NCBI GenBank assembly: GCA_964390725.1
Contig: CAYMIW010000005.1
Coordinates: 1 to 64,000, forward strand
From: JAABTH01 sp964390725
Lineage (GTDB): Bacteria; Bacillota; Dethiobacteria; DTU022
Reading direction: 5' to 3'
DNA length: 64,000 nt
Positions within the stretch are counted from its first letter, which is position 1, and every line of letters begins with the position of its first letter. A program made the position numbers and the translations under genes. A model generated the notes under the pieces. That model was not told the DNA's origin. It worked only from the letters and a program-made list of their open reading frames with translations, and made no database searches. This document shows positions 1-7,607 of the stretch, in pieces.

Positions 1-19
1 CAGAAGGAGGCTTGAATGA

Positions 20-703
20 ATGGACAGAATGGTAATGGAAGCACAGTTTCGTCCGACAATGACCAAGGGAGAGCGTAACCAGTTACGCGCTGATGATAAG
101 GTTCCCGGGGTTATTTATGGAAGGGGCGAAGAAACATTGCCCCTGATACTCGACGGACGTACTTTAAGGCAGGTTCTAACCTCCGGGGGCAGCAACGTTC
201 TCGTTGATTTGGCAGTTAAGTCAAAAGGTAAGAAAACCCGTCAGGAAACGGTCATGTTCAAAGATATCCAGAGAGATATTATTTACCAGGACCGTATTCT
301 TCACGTTGATTTTATTCGTATTTCTATGACGGATAAGATTGAGGTTGCTGTTTATCTTAACTTTGTTGGTGAACCGGAAGGTATTGCTGAGGGAGGGGTA
401 TTGTCTCTGGTAAGCAGGGAAGTTCAGGTGAAGTGCCTGCCCGGAGATATTCCTGAACAGTTCGAAATTGATATTTCCAACTTGAATATCGGTGACAGCA
501 TTACTGCGGAAAGCCTGGTTCTAGAAGGAGATATTGAGCTAATAACTCCACCTGACTCGGTTCTTGCCCAGGTCCTGGCACCGATGGCTGAAGAAGAGCC
601 TGAAGTTGAAGCAGAAGAAGAGCTCGAAGAGGGCGAAGAAGCAGCAGAAGAAAGTGCTGAAGATTCACCGGCTGAGGATAAAGAAGCCGAAGAAGAAAGT
701 TAA
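20..703 (+). CDS. rplY: 50S ribosomal protein L25/general stress protein Ctc
   Basis: This is a 227-residue L25 protein of the two-domain TL5/CTC type, which binds 5S rRNA in the large ribosomal subunit. Residues about 7-95 form the L25 beta-barrel domain (RGEETLPLILDGRTL and DFIRISMTDKIEV regions), and residues 100-190 form the C-terminal TL5 domain. The last 35 residues are almost all Glu/Asp/Ala, an acidic tail common in this family. AAGGAGG at 4-10 lies 9 nt before the ATG at 20; in-frame ATGs at 29 and 35 are possible alternatives. It is followed by its own terminator and then pth, as in Bacillus. Family assignment is secure. Confidence 0.95.
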   Translation: MDRMVMEAQFRPTMTKGERNQLRADDKVPGVIYGRGEETLPLILDGRTLRQVLTSGGSNVLVDLAVKSKGKKTRQETVMFKDIQRDIIYQDRILHVDFIRISMTDKIEVAVYLNFVGEPEGIAEGGVLSLVSREVQVKCLPGDIPEQFEIDISNLNIGDSITAESLVLEGDIELITPPDSVLAQVLAPMAEEEPEVEAEEELEEGEEAAEESAEDSPAEDKEAEEES

Positions 704-728
704 TATTTTATGCGGACGATTAACTAAA

Positions 729-760
729 ATGGTGCCCCACGATTAAGGGGCATCATTTTT
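729..760 (+). terminator. Rho-independent terminator after rplY
   Basis: A 10-bp stem (729-738 with 747-756, one G-U pair) encloses an 8-nt loop and is followed by a T run. It lies directly after the rplY stop, so pth probably has its own promoter; a TATAAT sits at 766-771, but no good -35 is visible. Confidence 0.85.
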
Positions 761-794
761 AATTTTATAATGCTGGTCTCTGGGGTGGGCAATT

Positions 795-1361
795 ATGTAC
801 TTAGTGGTTGGACTCGGTAATCCGGGCAAAAAATATGAGGGAAGCAGGCACAACCTGGGCTTTCAGGTGGTAGAAAAACTTTCTCAGCGGCTTGGTGGAG
901 TTAAACCGGACTACAAACACCAGGCACTGGTAGCTGTGACATCTTACATGGATAAACCGGTAATACTGGCTCAACCACTGACTTACATGAATTTGAGTGG
1001 TCGCGCGGTGAACCAAATGATTCGAAATTATCATATCGATTCAAACTGCCTGTTGGTTGTTTACGATGATCTTGACCTGCCTGCCGGGTCTATTCGCCTG
1101 CGTGGAACTGGTGGAAGTGGGGGGCATCGAGGGTTACAGTCAATTATAGATATTCTTGGTACGAATTGTTTTCCCCGTCTCAGGGTTGGCATTGGCAGCG
1201 CTCCTGATTACATGGAACCTGCTGAATATGTGCTTATGCCGGTTGGAGGTCAGGAGAAAATTATTTTTGATGAAGCTGTAGCTAGGTCTGCTGAGGCCGT
1301 GTTGCATTATATCGAGCATGGGCTTGATGCAGCAATGAATATATACAACTGCATAAAATAA
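795..1361 (+). CDS. pth: Peptidyl-tRNA hydrolase
   Basis: This 188-residue enzyme cleaves the ester bond of peptidyl-tRNAs that fall off the ribosome, recycling tRNA. The N-terminus has the family signature GLGNPGKKYEGSRHNLGF, with the catalytic His (RHN) near residue 20. The substrate-binding Asn (TYMNLSG) and the DDLDLPAG and GGSGGHRG motifs follow in the usual order. Length is typical. The start is ATG after a GGGGTGGG Shine-Dalgarno (SD) sequence. In Bacillus the next gene is fin and then mfd; here about 7.8 kb of unrelated genes intervene before mfd. Confidence 0.97.
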   Translation: MYLVVGLGNPGKKYEGSRHNLGFQVVEKLSQRLGGVKPDYKHQALVAVTSYMDKPVILAQPLTYMNLSGRAVNQMIRNYHIDSNCLLVVYDDLDLPAGSIRLRGTGGSGGHRGLQSIIDILGTNCFPRLRVGIGSAPDYMEPAEYVLMPVGGQEKIIFDEAVARSAEAVLHYIEHGLDAAMNIYNCIK

Positions 1362-1375
1362 TTGCTCGTAGCTTC

Positions 1376-1404
1376 TTGCTTTTCACACTCGCCTGAATTA
1401 TAAT
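1376..1404 (+). promoter_or_regulatory. Sigma-A promoter between pth and amtB
   Basis: TTGCTT (1376-1381), a 17-nt spacer and a perfect TATAAT (1399-1404) form a good sigma-A promoter 15 bp after the pth stop. The predicted start, near 1411, runs into the hairpins at 1440-1475 and 1502-1540, so the product may be a short leader or small RNA. The promoter is inferred from sequence only. Confidence 0.55.
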
Positions 1405-1439
1405 ACTAAAAAGCTTGATTTAGGATGAAAAAGCAATGG

Positions 1440-1475
1440 CGCTTTTCGGTTATTGAAACCGCGAAGCGTTTTTTT
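1440..1475 (+). terminator. Terminator hairpin 1 upstream of amtB
   Basis: A 12-bp imperfect stem (1440-1451 with 1457-1468) encloses a 5-nt loop and is followed by seven T residues (1469-1475). GAAAAAGC at 1427-1434 could instead pair with GCTTTTC at 1441-1447, which would block this stem. A regulated attenuator is therefore possible. Confidence 0.65.
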
Positions 1476-1501
1476 ATTACATTTTATCAATCCAGGGCAA
1501 A

Positions 1502-1540
1502 GAAGCCCGCCGGGACACACACCCGGCGGGCTTCTTTATT
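1502..1540 (+). terminator. Terminator hairpin 2 upstream of amtB
   Basis: A perfect 13-bp GC-rich stem (1502-1514 with 1522-1534) encloses a 7-nt loop and is followed by TTTATT. This is a strong intrinsic terminator only 27 bp after the first one. It separates upstream transcription from amtB. Confidence 0.9.
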
Positions 1541-1560
1541 GAGAGGAGGTGCCAAAATGG

Positions 1561-1605
1561 TTGGTTTTCTTATATAGGTGAATTATTAACCGCGGTTAGG
1601 TAATT
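1561..1605 (+). promoter_or_regulatory. Possible amtB promoter with overlapping palindrome
   Basis: TTGGTT (1561-1566), 17 nt and TATTAA (1584-1589) could form an amtB promoter. A 12-bp perfect palindrome (TAACCGCGGTTA, 1587-1598), flanked by AATTA and TAATT arms, overlaps the -10 and suggests an operator. Just upstream, GAGGAGG (1543-1549) precedes a six-codon reading frame at 1557-1577 that may be a leader peptide or a relic. Confidence 0.35.
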
Positions 1606-1627
1606 ATTAAATGAAGGAGATGAAAAA

Positions 1628-2872
1628 ATGGAAATAGCAATTAACACTATATGGGTTTTAATGGCTGCTTTTTTGGTATTTTTAATGCAGGCCGGGTTTG
1701 CAATGGTTGAAACTGGTTTTACCAGGGCTAAAAATGCCGGGAATATAATCATGAAAAATATAATGGATTTCTCTTGTGGAAGCATAATATTCTGGATGCT
1801 TGGCTTTGCTATAATGTTTGGACAAAGCCGGGCCGGGTTATTCGGGGCTAACGGTTTTTTTGTTTCAGGTGAATATAATCACCTTGGTCTTGACATACCA
1901 TTAACGGCATTCTTGCTTTTCCAAACCGTATTCGCTGCTACTGCAGCGACAATTGTATCAGGAGCGATGGCGGAGCGAACAAAATTTTCTTCATATCTTA
2001 TATATAGTATCGTTATTACCGGAATTATATATCCTGTTGCAGGTCATTGGACCTGGGGCGGAGGTTGGCTTGACCAGCTTGGTTTTACCGATTTTGCCGG
2101 TTCGACAATAGTGCACTCGGTTGGTGGGTGGGCTGCCCTGGTAGGGGCCAGGGTGATCGGCCCCAGAATCGGAAAATTTAGTTTGAACGGAAAAATTAAT
2201 GCTATTCCCGGCCATAATATTACTCTTGGAGCGCTTGGTGTTTTTATACTCTGGTTTGGCTGGTTTGGTTTTAATCCGGGAAGTACTCTTTCCGGAATGG
2301 ATTTGTCAATAGCCGACATTGCTGTTACAACAAACCTTTCAGCAGCAGCAGGGGTTTTAATGGCAATGGGTTTATCATGGTTACGTTATGGTAAGCCCGA
2401 TGTCACCTTTACTCTTAATGGCGCCCTGGCTGGCCTGGTGGCTATTACAGCAGGTGCTGCAGATGTGTCACCTGCGGGTGCCCTGATTATTGGAGCAGGT
2501 GCCGGGATTATGGTTATACTGGGTGTTGAGTTTATTGAAAAAAGATTACGTGTTGATGATCCTGTTGGCGCTGTTACTGTTCATGGATTATGCGGTGCTT
2601 ATGGCACTTTAATGGTGGGGGCTTTTTCAACAAACGGAGGGTTGTTGTATGGAGGAGGATTATCCCTGCTACTGGTTCAGCTGGTTGGTGTTGTTGCAAT
2701 AGCTTTATGGACCATGGGCATGGCCTATTTTCTTTTTAAAATCATAAAAATTACGGTTGGTTTAAGGGTTTCTGCCAGTGAAGAAGAAGAAGGTTTGGAT
2801 ACAGGCGAACATGGAATGGATGCTTACGCCGATTTTGCAAAGCGATCAAGCTATACATTATCTTATAAGTAA
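1628..2872 (+). CDS. amtB: Ammonium transporter, Amt family
   Basis: This 414-residue integral membrane channel imports ammonium/ammonia. It has about 11 hydrophobic segments and the Amt signatures: GFAMVETGFTRAKN near the N-terminus, AFLLFQTVFAATAATIVSGA, and HWTWGGGWL. The twin pore histidines are visible, in TIVHSVGGW and VTVHGLCGAYG. No signal peptide is evident, which is usual for Gram-positive Amt proteins. The start is ATG after GAAGGAGATG. glnK begins 12 nt after the stop, giving the classical amtB-glnK pair in which the PII protein plugs the channel when nitrogen is plentiful. Confidence 0.97.
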   Translation: MEIAINTIWVLMAAFLVFLMQAGFAMVETGFTRAKNAGNIIMKNIMDFSCGSIIFWMLGFAIMFGQSRAGLFGANGFFVSGEYNHLGLDIPLTAFLLFQTVFAATAATIVSGAMAERTKFSSYLIYSIVITGIIYPVAGHWTWGGGWLDQLGFTDFAGSTIVHSVGGWAALVGARVIGPRIGKFSLNGKINAIPGHNITLGALGVFILWFGWFGFNPGSTLSGMDLSIADIAVTTNLSAAAGVLMAMGLSWLRYGKPDVTFTLNGALAGLVAITAGAADVSPAGALIIGAGAGIMVILGVEFIEKRLRVDDPVGAVTVHGLCGAYGTLMVGAFSTNGGLLYGGGLSLLLVQLVGVVAIALWTMGMAYFLFKIIKITVGLRVSASEEEEGLDTGEHGMDAYADFAKRSSYTLSYK

Positions 2873-2884
2873 GAAGGAGTTATT

Positions 2885-3226
2885 ATGATGACTAAAATAA
2901 CTGCAATAATCAGGTCGTCCCGGTTTGAAGCAGTCAAAGAAAGTTTGGGACGCCATGGATTAAAAGGGCTTACTGTAACTCAGGTAACAGGCGCAGGACT
3001 ACAGCAGGGTAAAACTGCCCATTACCGGGGCAACAAGTATGAAGTAAACCTGCTGCCAAAGGTAAAGATTGAAATAGTTGCAGATTCCGATGTGGTGGAT
3101 GAGCTTGTCAGCATAATCACAGAAGAGGCCAGGACCGGTGAAATTGGAGATGGAAAGATATTTATATCATCTGTTGATGACGTAATTAGGATCCGTACCG
3201 GTGAAAGAGGTGTTAATGCTCTCTAA
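2885..3226 (+). CDS. glnK: Nitrogen regulatory PII protein
   Basis: This 113-residue PII trimer subunit senses ATP/ADP and 2-oxoglutarate and controls AmtB. The T-loop is complete, with Tyr at the usual uridylylation position (RGNKYEV). The B-loop TGEIGDGKIF and the C-loop IRIRTGERG are present. Whether the Tyr is modified cannot be told, since no glnD is in the window. The gene is co-transcribed with amtB. Its TAA stop overlaps the stop of the convergent NtrC-like gene by 3-4 bases, and no terminator lies between them. Confidence 0.95.
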   Translation: MMTKITAIIRSSRFEAVKESLGRHGLKGLTVTQVTGAGLQQGKTAHYRGNKYEVNLLPKVKIEIVADSDVVDELVSIITEEARTGEIGDGKIFISSVDDVIRIRTGERGVNAL

Positions 3227-4728
3227 CCCGAGTTGTTTTTATGCTCTCCTTTGTGCAGGTGGTAGCGTAGGGCACGTGGTGTAATACCAAGCAGATTGGC
3301 TGCTTTAACCTGATTGCCATAGGTGTCGTTCAGGGCATTTTCAATTATTAATGAAAGCAGATGATCACGCCAGGTACTGATTTCTTCATTGAACTGTTCG
3401 AAATCGAACCCCTGCCTGAAGTTAATGGTTTCTATAAGAGCGTCTTCGTACTGCTTTAATATTTCTCCATGACGCGGATATGGTGCGGTGCTGTCAGAAG
3501 ATAACATTTTGTCTGCCGGCGCCGCTTCTTTTCCTCCATCGACAAGAGGGATTTTTTTAGCAATGCCCTTTATAATTCGATCAGGCAGGTCTTCAAGCTC
3601 AATTTGAGGACCTTTGCTCAAGAGCAAAGACTGGGCTACGGTATTGGCCAGTTCCCGGATATTACCCGGCCAATCATGCTTTTGTAACAGTTCCATTGCG
3701 TCCTGGGAGTACTTTTTAATCGGTATCTGTTTGGCAGAAGATTCCTTCTGAAGAAAGAACGTAATAAACTGATCAAGGTCACCGGGTCTTTCGCGCAGGG
3801 GTGGAATATGTAAAGATGCCACATCAAGCCGGTAAAATAAATCTTCCCTGAATTTGTTCTCCACTACTTTTTGAGCCAGATCGGCATTAGTGGCAGCAAT
3901 AATCCGCACATCGACTTTGCACATTTCTTCTCCACCAACGCGAAAATATTCACCTGTTTCCAAAATACGCAGCAGTTTAATTTGAATAGCGGGGCTGGCT
4001 GAGTCTATCTCATCAAGAAAAAGGGTTGCTTTGTTGGCCTGTTCAAATATTCCTTTCTTTTTATGGGTAGCCCCGGTGAAAGAACCTTTCTCATGGCCGA
4101 AAAGTTCACTTTCCAGGAGGGTTTCGGTAAAAGCACCACAGTTAAAAGCCAGGAAAGGTTGTTTGCTGCGGTGGCTTACTGAATGGATATAACGGGCCAG
4201 CACTTCTTTGCCTGTGCCCGTTTCTCCCTGGATCAGGACAGTGATATTCTTTTTAGCAATTTTTTTCGCTGCTGAAACCAGGCTGATCATTTTTTGGTTC
4301 CTGCCGACGACAAAACCAAGTTCCTGTTGAGCGGCAGATAAAATTTCTGTCTCGGCCAGTGCATTAAGGGAACGTTCAAGCAGTTTTTCCATATCATTTA
4401 TATCAACAAAAGGTTTTTCCACATAGTCAAATGCTCCGAGCTGGATTGCCTCAACAGCGGATTTAACGGTGGAATAGCCTGTGATAATTATAACCTGGCA
4501 ATCAGGTTGAGCTTTTTTAATTTCTTTAAGGATCTCAAGACCATTGGCATCGGGCAACTTCAAGTCAACCAGTGCCGTGTTATAAATGTTCTCATTAATT
4601 CTCACAGAAGCTTCTGCACCTGAATTGGCAGTATCTACTATGTAATCTTTTTTCTTCAGCAGGTAGCTGAAAAAATTACATACTTCCTGTTCATCATCTA
4701 CAATCAAAAAACGGGCCTTTCCTGGCAT
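3223..4728 (-). CDS. Sigma-54-dependent NtrC-family response regulator
   Basis: This 501-residue enhancer-binding protein has three domains in order. A receiver domain (about 6-120) carries the phosphoacceptor Asp in VDLKLPD. An AAA+ domain (about 140-370) has Walker A GETGTGKE, the sigma-54 contact loop GSFTGA (about 214-219; a known variant of GAFTGA) and an intact DEID. A Fis-type helix-turn-helix sits at the C-terminus (KAANLLGITPRALRYHL). It follows the histidine kinase gene by 50 bp and is almost certainly its partner. A full-consensus sigma-54 promoter lies about 4 kb away before the FNT channel gene, making that the likely target. The start has a GGAGG 7 nt upstream. Confidence 0.93.
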   Translation of the reverse strand: MPGKARFLIVDDEQEVCNFFSYLLKKKDYIVDTANSGAEASVRINENIYNTALVDLKLPDANGLEILKEIKKAQPDCQVIIITGYSTVKSAVEAIQLGAFDYVEKPFVDINDMEKLLERSLNALAETEILSAAQQELGFVVGRNQKMISLVSAAKKIAKKNITVLIQGETGTGKEVLARYIHSVSHRSKQPFLAFNCGAFTETLLESELFGHEKGSFTGATHKKKGIFEQANKATLFLDEIDSASPAIQIKLLRILETGEYFRVGGEEMCKVDVRIIAATNADLAQKVVENKFREDLFYRLDVASLHIPPLRERPGDLDQFITFFLQKESSAKQIPIKKYSQDAMELLQKHDWPGNIRELANTVAQSLLLSKGPQIELEDLPDRIIKGIAKKIPLVDGGKEAAPADKMLSSDSTAPYPRHGEILKQYEDALIETINFRQGFDFEQFNEEISTWRDHLLSLIIENALNDTYGNQVKAANLLGITPRALRYHLHKGEHKNNSG

Positions 4729-4778
4729 TGCAGAACCTCCGGTAATGGTGGTATTAACAGAACACTTTGTTAAACGTC

Positions 4779-5963
4779 CTACTCAGCTGATGAAGTGCCG
4801 TTTTGCAGATCGCGATGAATAGGTAGTATTAAGCTGAAAGTGCTGCCTTTTCCGATCTTGGTATCAAGATCTATGAAGCCTCCATGTGCCTGTGCTATAC
4901 CCAGGCTTACCGATAATCCCAACCCCGTACCTTTTCCATTTTTCTTGGTTGTGTAAAAGGGGTTGAAAATTTGTGGTATATGTTCTTCTTTGATACCGCT
5001 TCCGTTATCTGTGACGGCAACCATGGCTAAATTCCCTTCAGGGTGTAACCTGGTTGAAATGTGAATGGTTCCTTTAAAGGAAGGTTTTGCTTGTTCCATT
5101 TTACTTTCGACAGCATCCTTGGCGTTCAGGATTAAATTAATAATGATCTGTTCGATACTGCTGGTGCTTCCAGACAGGGTAGGGATGTTAGGGTCTTTTT
5201 CCACTTTCAGTGAAATTTTACTCTTTTCTATCTGGTATGCGGCAAGAGCCAGGGCACTGTCAACAATCTCGTTAATATCTACTTCTTCGAAATTAAATTC
5301 ATCCTGACGTGAAAAAGTGAGCAGGTTCTTAATTATTCTCTGGCAGCGCAGGCCACTGCTGTGAATGTCTTTAATCAGCTGGTACTGGGGATGATCAGGC
5401 GTGGTTTCCCTTAATAAGAGCTGGGAGTTACCGACAATAGCCGTCAATGGGCTATTTAATTCATGAGCAACTCCGGCAGACATTTCACCCATCGATACCA
5501 GTTTGATGGAGTCAACAAAGCTGGTAACGTCCTTGGCATAATATGTTACTCCATAAGGTTCATTTTGCTCTGTAAATGCAGGATAAGCAAAAATGTCAAG
5601 AACACGGTTATAGCGGGTTCTTGACTGGTGATAAGCTGTTTTCTGAGATCGTAAAACCTGGTCGGCAATACAGGGATTGCATTTTGACTCGCGTCCGTAA
5701 AAGAGGTGGTAACATTTTTGCCCGAGAATTTCTTCTTCCGGCATAGTAAAAAACTCTATAGCAGCCTGGTTAACTCTCTGGATCTCGTAATCCTGGTTAA
5801 TGAAAACCAAAAGGTCGGTAACAGCTGAAAAAGTTACTTCCCAATCACGCTTGATTTTTAATAACTCGTCGATCTTTTTTTTCAGGGCAACATAGTATGA
5901 GCGCTTCGAGCTGTGTACTCCTGTAAGCTTTTCAATCAATCGTTTTTTATTCTGGATAACCAT
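4779..5963 (-). CDS. PAS-domain sensor histidine kinase, NtrB-like
   Basis: This 394-residue kinase has no membrane segments and so should be cytoplasmic. A short coiled N-terminus precedes a PAS domain (about 40-155). The PAS domain contains a cysteine cluster, CYHLFYGRESKCNPC, seen in other anaerobe PAS kinases and possibly binding metal or a redox centre. HisKA follows, with the phosphoacceptor His near residue 168 (AHELNSPLT), and then HATPase_c with N, G1 (DNGSGI) and G2 (GTGLGLS) boxes. It overlaps the upstream alcohol dehydrogenase gene by 17 bp and precedes the NtrC-like regulator, so all three are probably one operon. The signal is unknown; a redox or alcohol/aldehyde cue is a guess from context. 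Confidence 0.9.
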   Translation of the reverse strand: MVIQNKKRLIEKLTGVHSSKRSYYVALKKKIDELLKIKRDWEVTFSAVTDLLVFINQDYEIQRVNQAAIEFFTMPEEEILGQKCYHLFYGRESKCNPCIADQVLRSQKTAYHQSRTRYNRVLDIFAYPAFTEQNEPYGVTYYAKDVTSFVDSIKLVSMGEMSAGVAHELNSPLTAIVGNSQLLLRETTPDHPQYQLIKDIHSSGLRCQRIIKNLLTFSRQDEFNFEEVDINEIVDSALALAAYQIEKSKISLKVEKDPNIPTLSGSTSSIEQIIINLILNAKDAVESKMEQAKPSFKGTIHISTRLHPEGNLAMVAVTDNGSGIKEEHIPQIFNPFYTTKKNGKGTGLGLSVSLGIAQAHGGFIDLDTKIGKGSTFSLILPIHRDLQNGTSSAE

Positions 5964-7131
5964 CTATGCTCACCCCTTTTGTTTTCAGAGCAGCGCGGAA
6001 TATCGCAGCAATTTCTGTTTCATCGGCATCACGTGGATTGGTTATGTAACAGGCATCGTTTATGGCATTTTTGCTCAATTCGGGGATTGATTCCTCGGGA
6101 AGGCCGAGCTCAGTCAACCCTGAAGGTATACCCACATCGCTGGCCAGTTGCTGGACCATGTCAATGGCTTTTTCCGCTGCTTCACGCTTGGAAAGGTGTT
6201 TTGTCCGGGCTCCCATGGCATCAGCAATAATGGCATATTTGTCGATACAGGCAATCATGTTATAACGCATTACGTAAGGTAACAAGATGGCACTGATTGT
6301 GCCAATCGGCAGATCAAGCAAGCCTCCCACCTGGTGAGTCATTGCGTGGGCTAACCCGAGGACGGCATTTGAAAATGCGATGCCGGCATGCAGGCTTGCT
6401 TTGCCCATGGCAATTTTTGCTGCTTCATCCACCTGGCTGGCTACAGAAGATCTGAGGTTTTCTGAGATCAGTTTTATAGCATGAATAGCATGTATATCAG
6501 TCATATCAGTAGCAGCGAGTGAAAGGTAAGCTTCCACGGCATGGCTAAGTGCTTCCATACCGGTATGCGCGGTAACGTGGCTGTTTATTGTAGATAGGAT
6601 CAGCGGATCTGAAACGGCAATATCCGGGACGAGGGATTTTGAGATTATTGTCATTTTAATTTTTCTGTTGCTGTCCGATATGATGGCAAACTGGGAGACT
6701 TCTGCCCCTGATCCGGCAGTAGAGGGGACGACTATTAATGGGGGAAGAGGTTCGGTTATCATATCTATGCCTTCGTAGTTGTGAATACGTCCTTTGTTGG
6801 TAGAAAGAGTTGCCACCGCCTTTGCTGCATCAACTGCGCTGCCTCCGCCGATAGCCAGAACTGCATCGCACACGGAATCATTGTATAGTTCGAGGCCCTC
6901 TGCGATTTCATAGTCACGGGGGTTGGCAGAAAAATCTGACCAGAGTTCATATTCAAGGGCCGCCTTTCTTAAAAAGACGGTAGCTTTATCTACCCATCCG
7001 CAGTTAACAATACCTTGGTCTGCTACAAGAAACACCCTTGATGAACCCAGTCTACTGCAGCATTCACCAATCTGGTTCAGTGAACCGGTACCAAAAATAA
7101 TTTCCGGGGTCACAAATTTACTTATATACAT
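5947..7131 (-). CDS. Iron-type alcohol dehydrogenase with an altered metal site
   Basis: This 394-residue group III alcohol dehydrogenase would interconvert an alcohol and an aldehyde or ketone with NAD(P)H. The dinucleotide motif GGGSAVDAAKA and the family signature GSGAEVSQFA are present. The metal-binding helix has MEALSHAVEAY and HAMTHQVGG. The fourth metal ligand, normally the His of PHG, is Ile276 here (DLPIG, codon at 6304-6306), and the usual Asp before the first His is Glu (MEAL). Metal binding may be lost or altered. The start is ATG after AAAGGATGG. The gene leads an operon with the kinase and the NtrC-like regulator. The substrate is unknown. Confidence 0.88.
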   Translation of the reverse strand: MYISKFVTPEIIFGTGSLNQIGECCSRLGSSRVFLVADQGIVNCGWVDKATVFLRKAALEYELWSDFSANPRDYEIAEGLELYNDSVCDAVLAIGGGSAVDAAKAVATLSTNKGRIHNYEGIDMITEPLPPLIVVPSTAGSGAEVSQFAIISDSNRKIKMTIISKSLVPDIAVSDPLILSTINSHVTAHTGMEALSHAVEAYLSLAATDMTDIHAIHAIKLISENLRSSVASQVDEAAKIAMGKASLHAGIAFSNAVLGLAHAMTHQVGGLLDLPIGTISAILLPYVMRYNMIACIDKYAIIADAMGARTKHLSKREAAEKAIDMVQQLASDVGIPSGLTELGLPEESIPELSKNAINDACYITNPRDADETEIAAIFRAALKTKGVSIDGYPE

Positions 7132-7235
7132 GTTATGACCATCCTTTTAACCGGTTTTATTTCTGTAACTTAATTCTTTAATTATTTGTAAAATCCTTTG
7201 TTGCAGCGCCAGTATTTAATCGATTCATTTTTATA

Positions 7236-7270
7236 TGCAAACATCCCGGCTGCTGTCCGGGACGTTTGCA
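7236..7270 (-). terminator. Inverted repeat after the cysteine-rich gene
   Basis: The arms 7236-7249 and 7257-7270 form a 14-position stem with one A-C mismatch and a 7-nt loop. It lies 30 bp past the stop of the reverse-strand cysteine-rich gene. A T tract is poor on either strand, so termination is likely but not certain. Confidence 0.5.
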
Positions 7271-7299
7271 TCTTTCAGGTAAGGGGTCAGGTATAATAA

Positions 7300-7560
7300 T
7301 TAATCTCTATTAACAAGAGGTGAGAGATCCCTGTGTTTTTCTTCTACCATTGATTCTTCATATATTTCCGGGATTAAACCGAATCCTATATTGTTTTCCA
7401 TTAGTTTTTTACATTTTTGGCGTTGCATTTCGTTGCACCCACAATTTCTGGCTTCCTGTACGGTAAGTTTCTTACCGTATGCCCCTGCGCTGCAAAACAT
7501 AACCCAACCGTTCATTCCCTGGTATTCTTTCCAGTTTGGGCAATTTACCATTTTTTCCAT
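7300..7560 (-). CDS. Small cysteine-rich Cys4-domain protein
   Basis: This 86-residue protein matches no family I can name. It has five cysteines (7, 23, 40, 42, 50). It aligns without gaps, at a constant offset of two residues, with the N-terminal extension of the adjacent FNT channel: shared C7, W10, E12, Y13, G18, C23, A27, G41, C42, C50, M54, E55, G59, G61, L62, P64, E65. Four cysteines are common to both, which suggests a metal or iron-sulphur site. I chose the ATG at 7560 over the GTG at 7569 because AAGGGAG then lies 8 nt upstream. It follows the channel gene by 47 bp and is probably co-transcribed from the sigma-54 promoter. Confidence 0.75.
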   Translation of the reverse strand: MEKMVNCPNWKEYQGMNGWVMFCSAGAYGKKLTVQEARNCGCNEMQRQKCKKLMENNIGFGLIPEIYEESMVEEKHRDLSPLVNRD

Positions 7561-7607
7561 TACAGTCACTCCCTTCTGGCATTTTCACCTGTTAGCGTTT
7601 AAAATAT

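Noticed and set aside
564..746. Lys-rich frame overlapping the end of rplY
   Set aside because: It is a frame-shifted reading of the Glu-rich rplY tail.
6278..6300. TGGCAC...GTGCC sequence with GG-N10-GC spacing on the forward strand
   Set aside because: It is inside the alcohol dehydrogenase coding region, the -12 element is not TTGC, and no forward gene follows.
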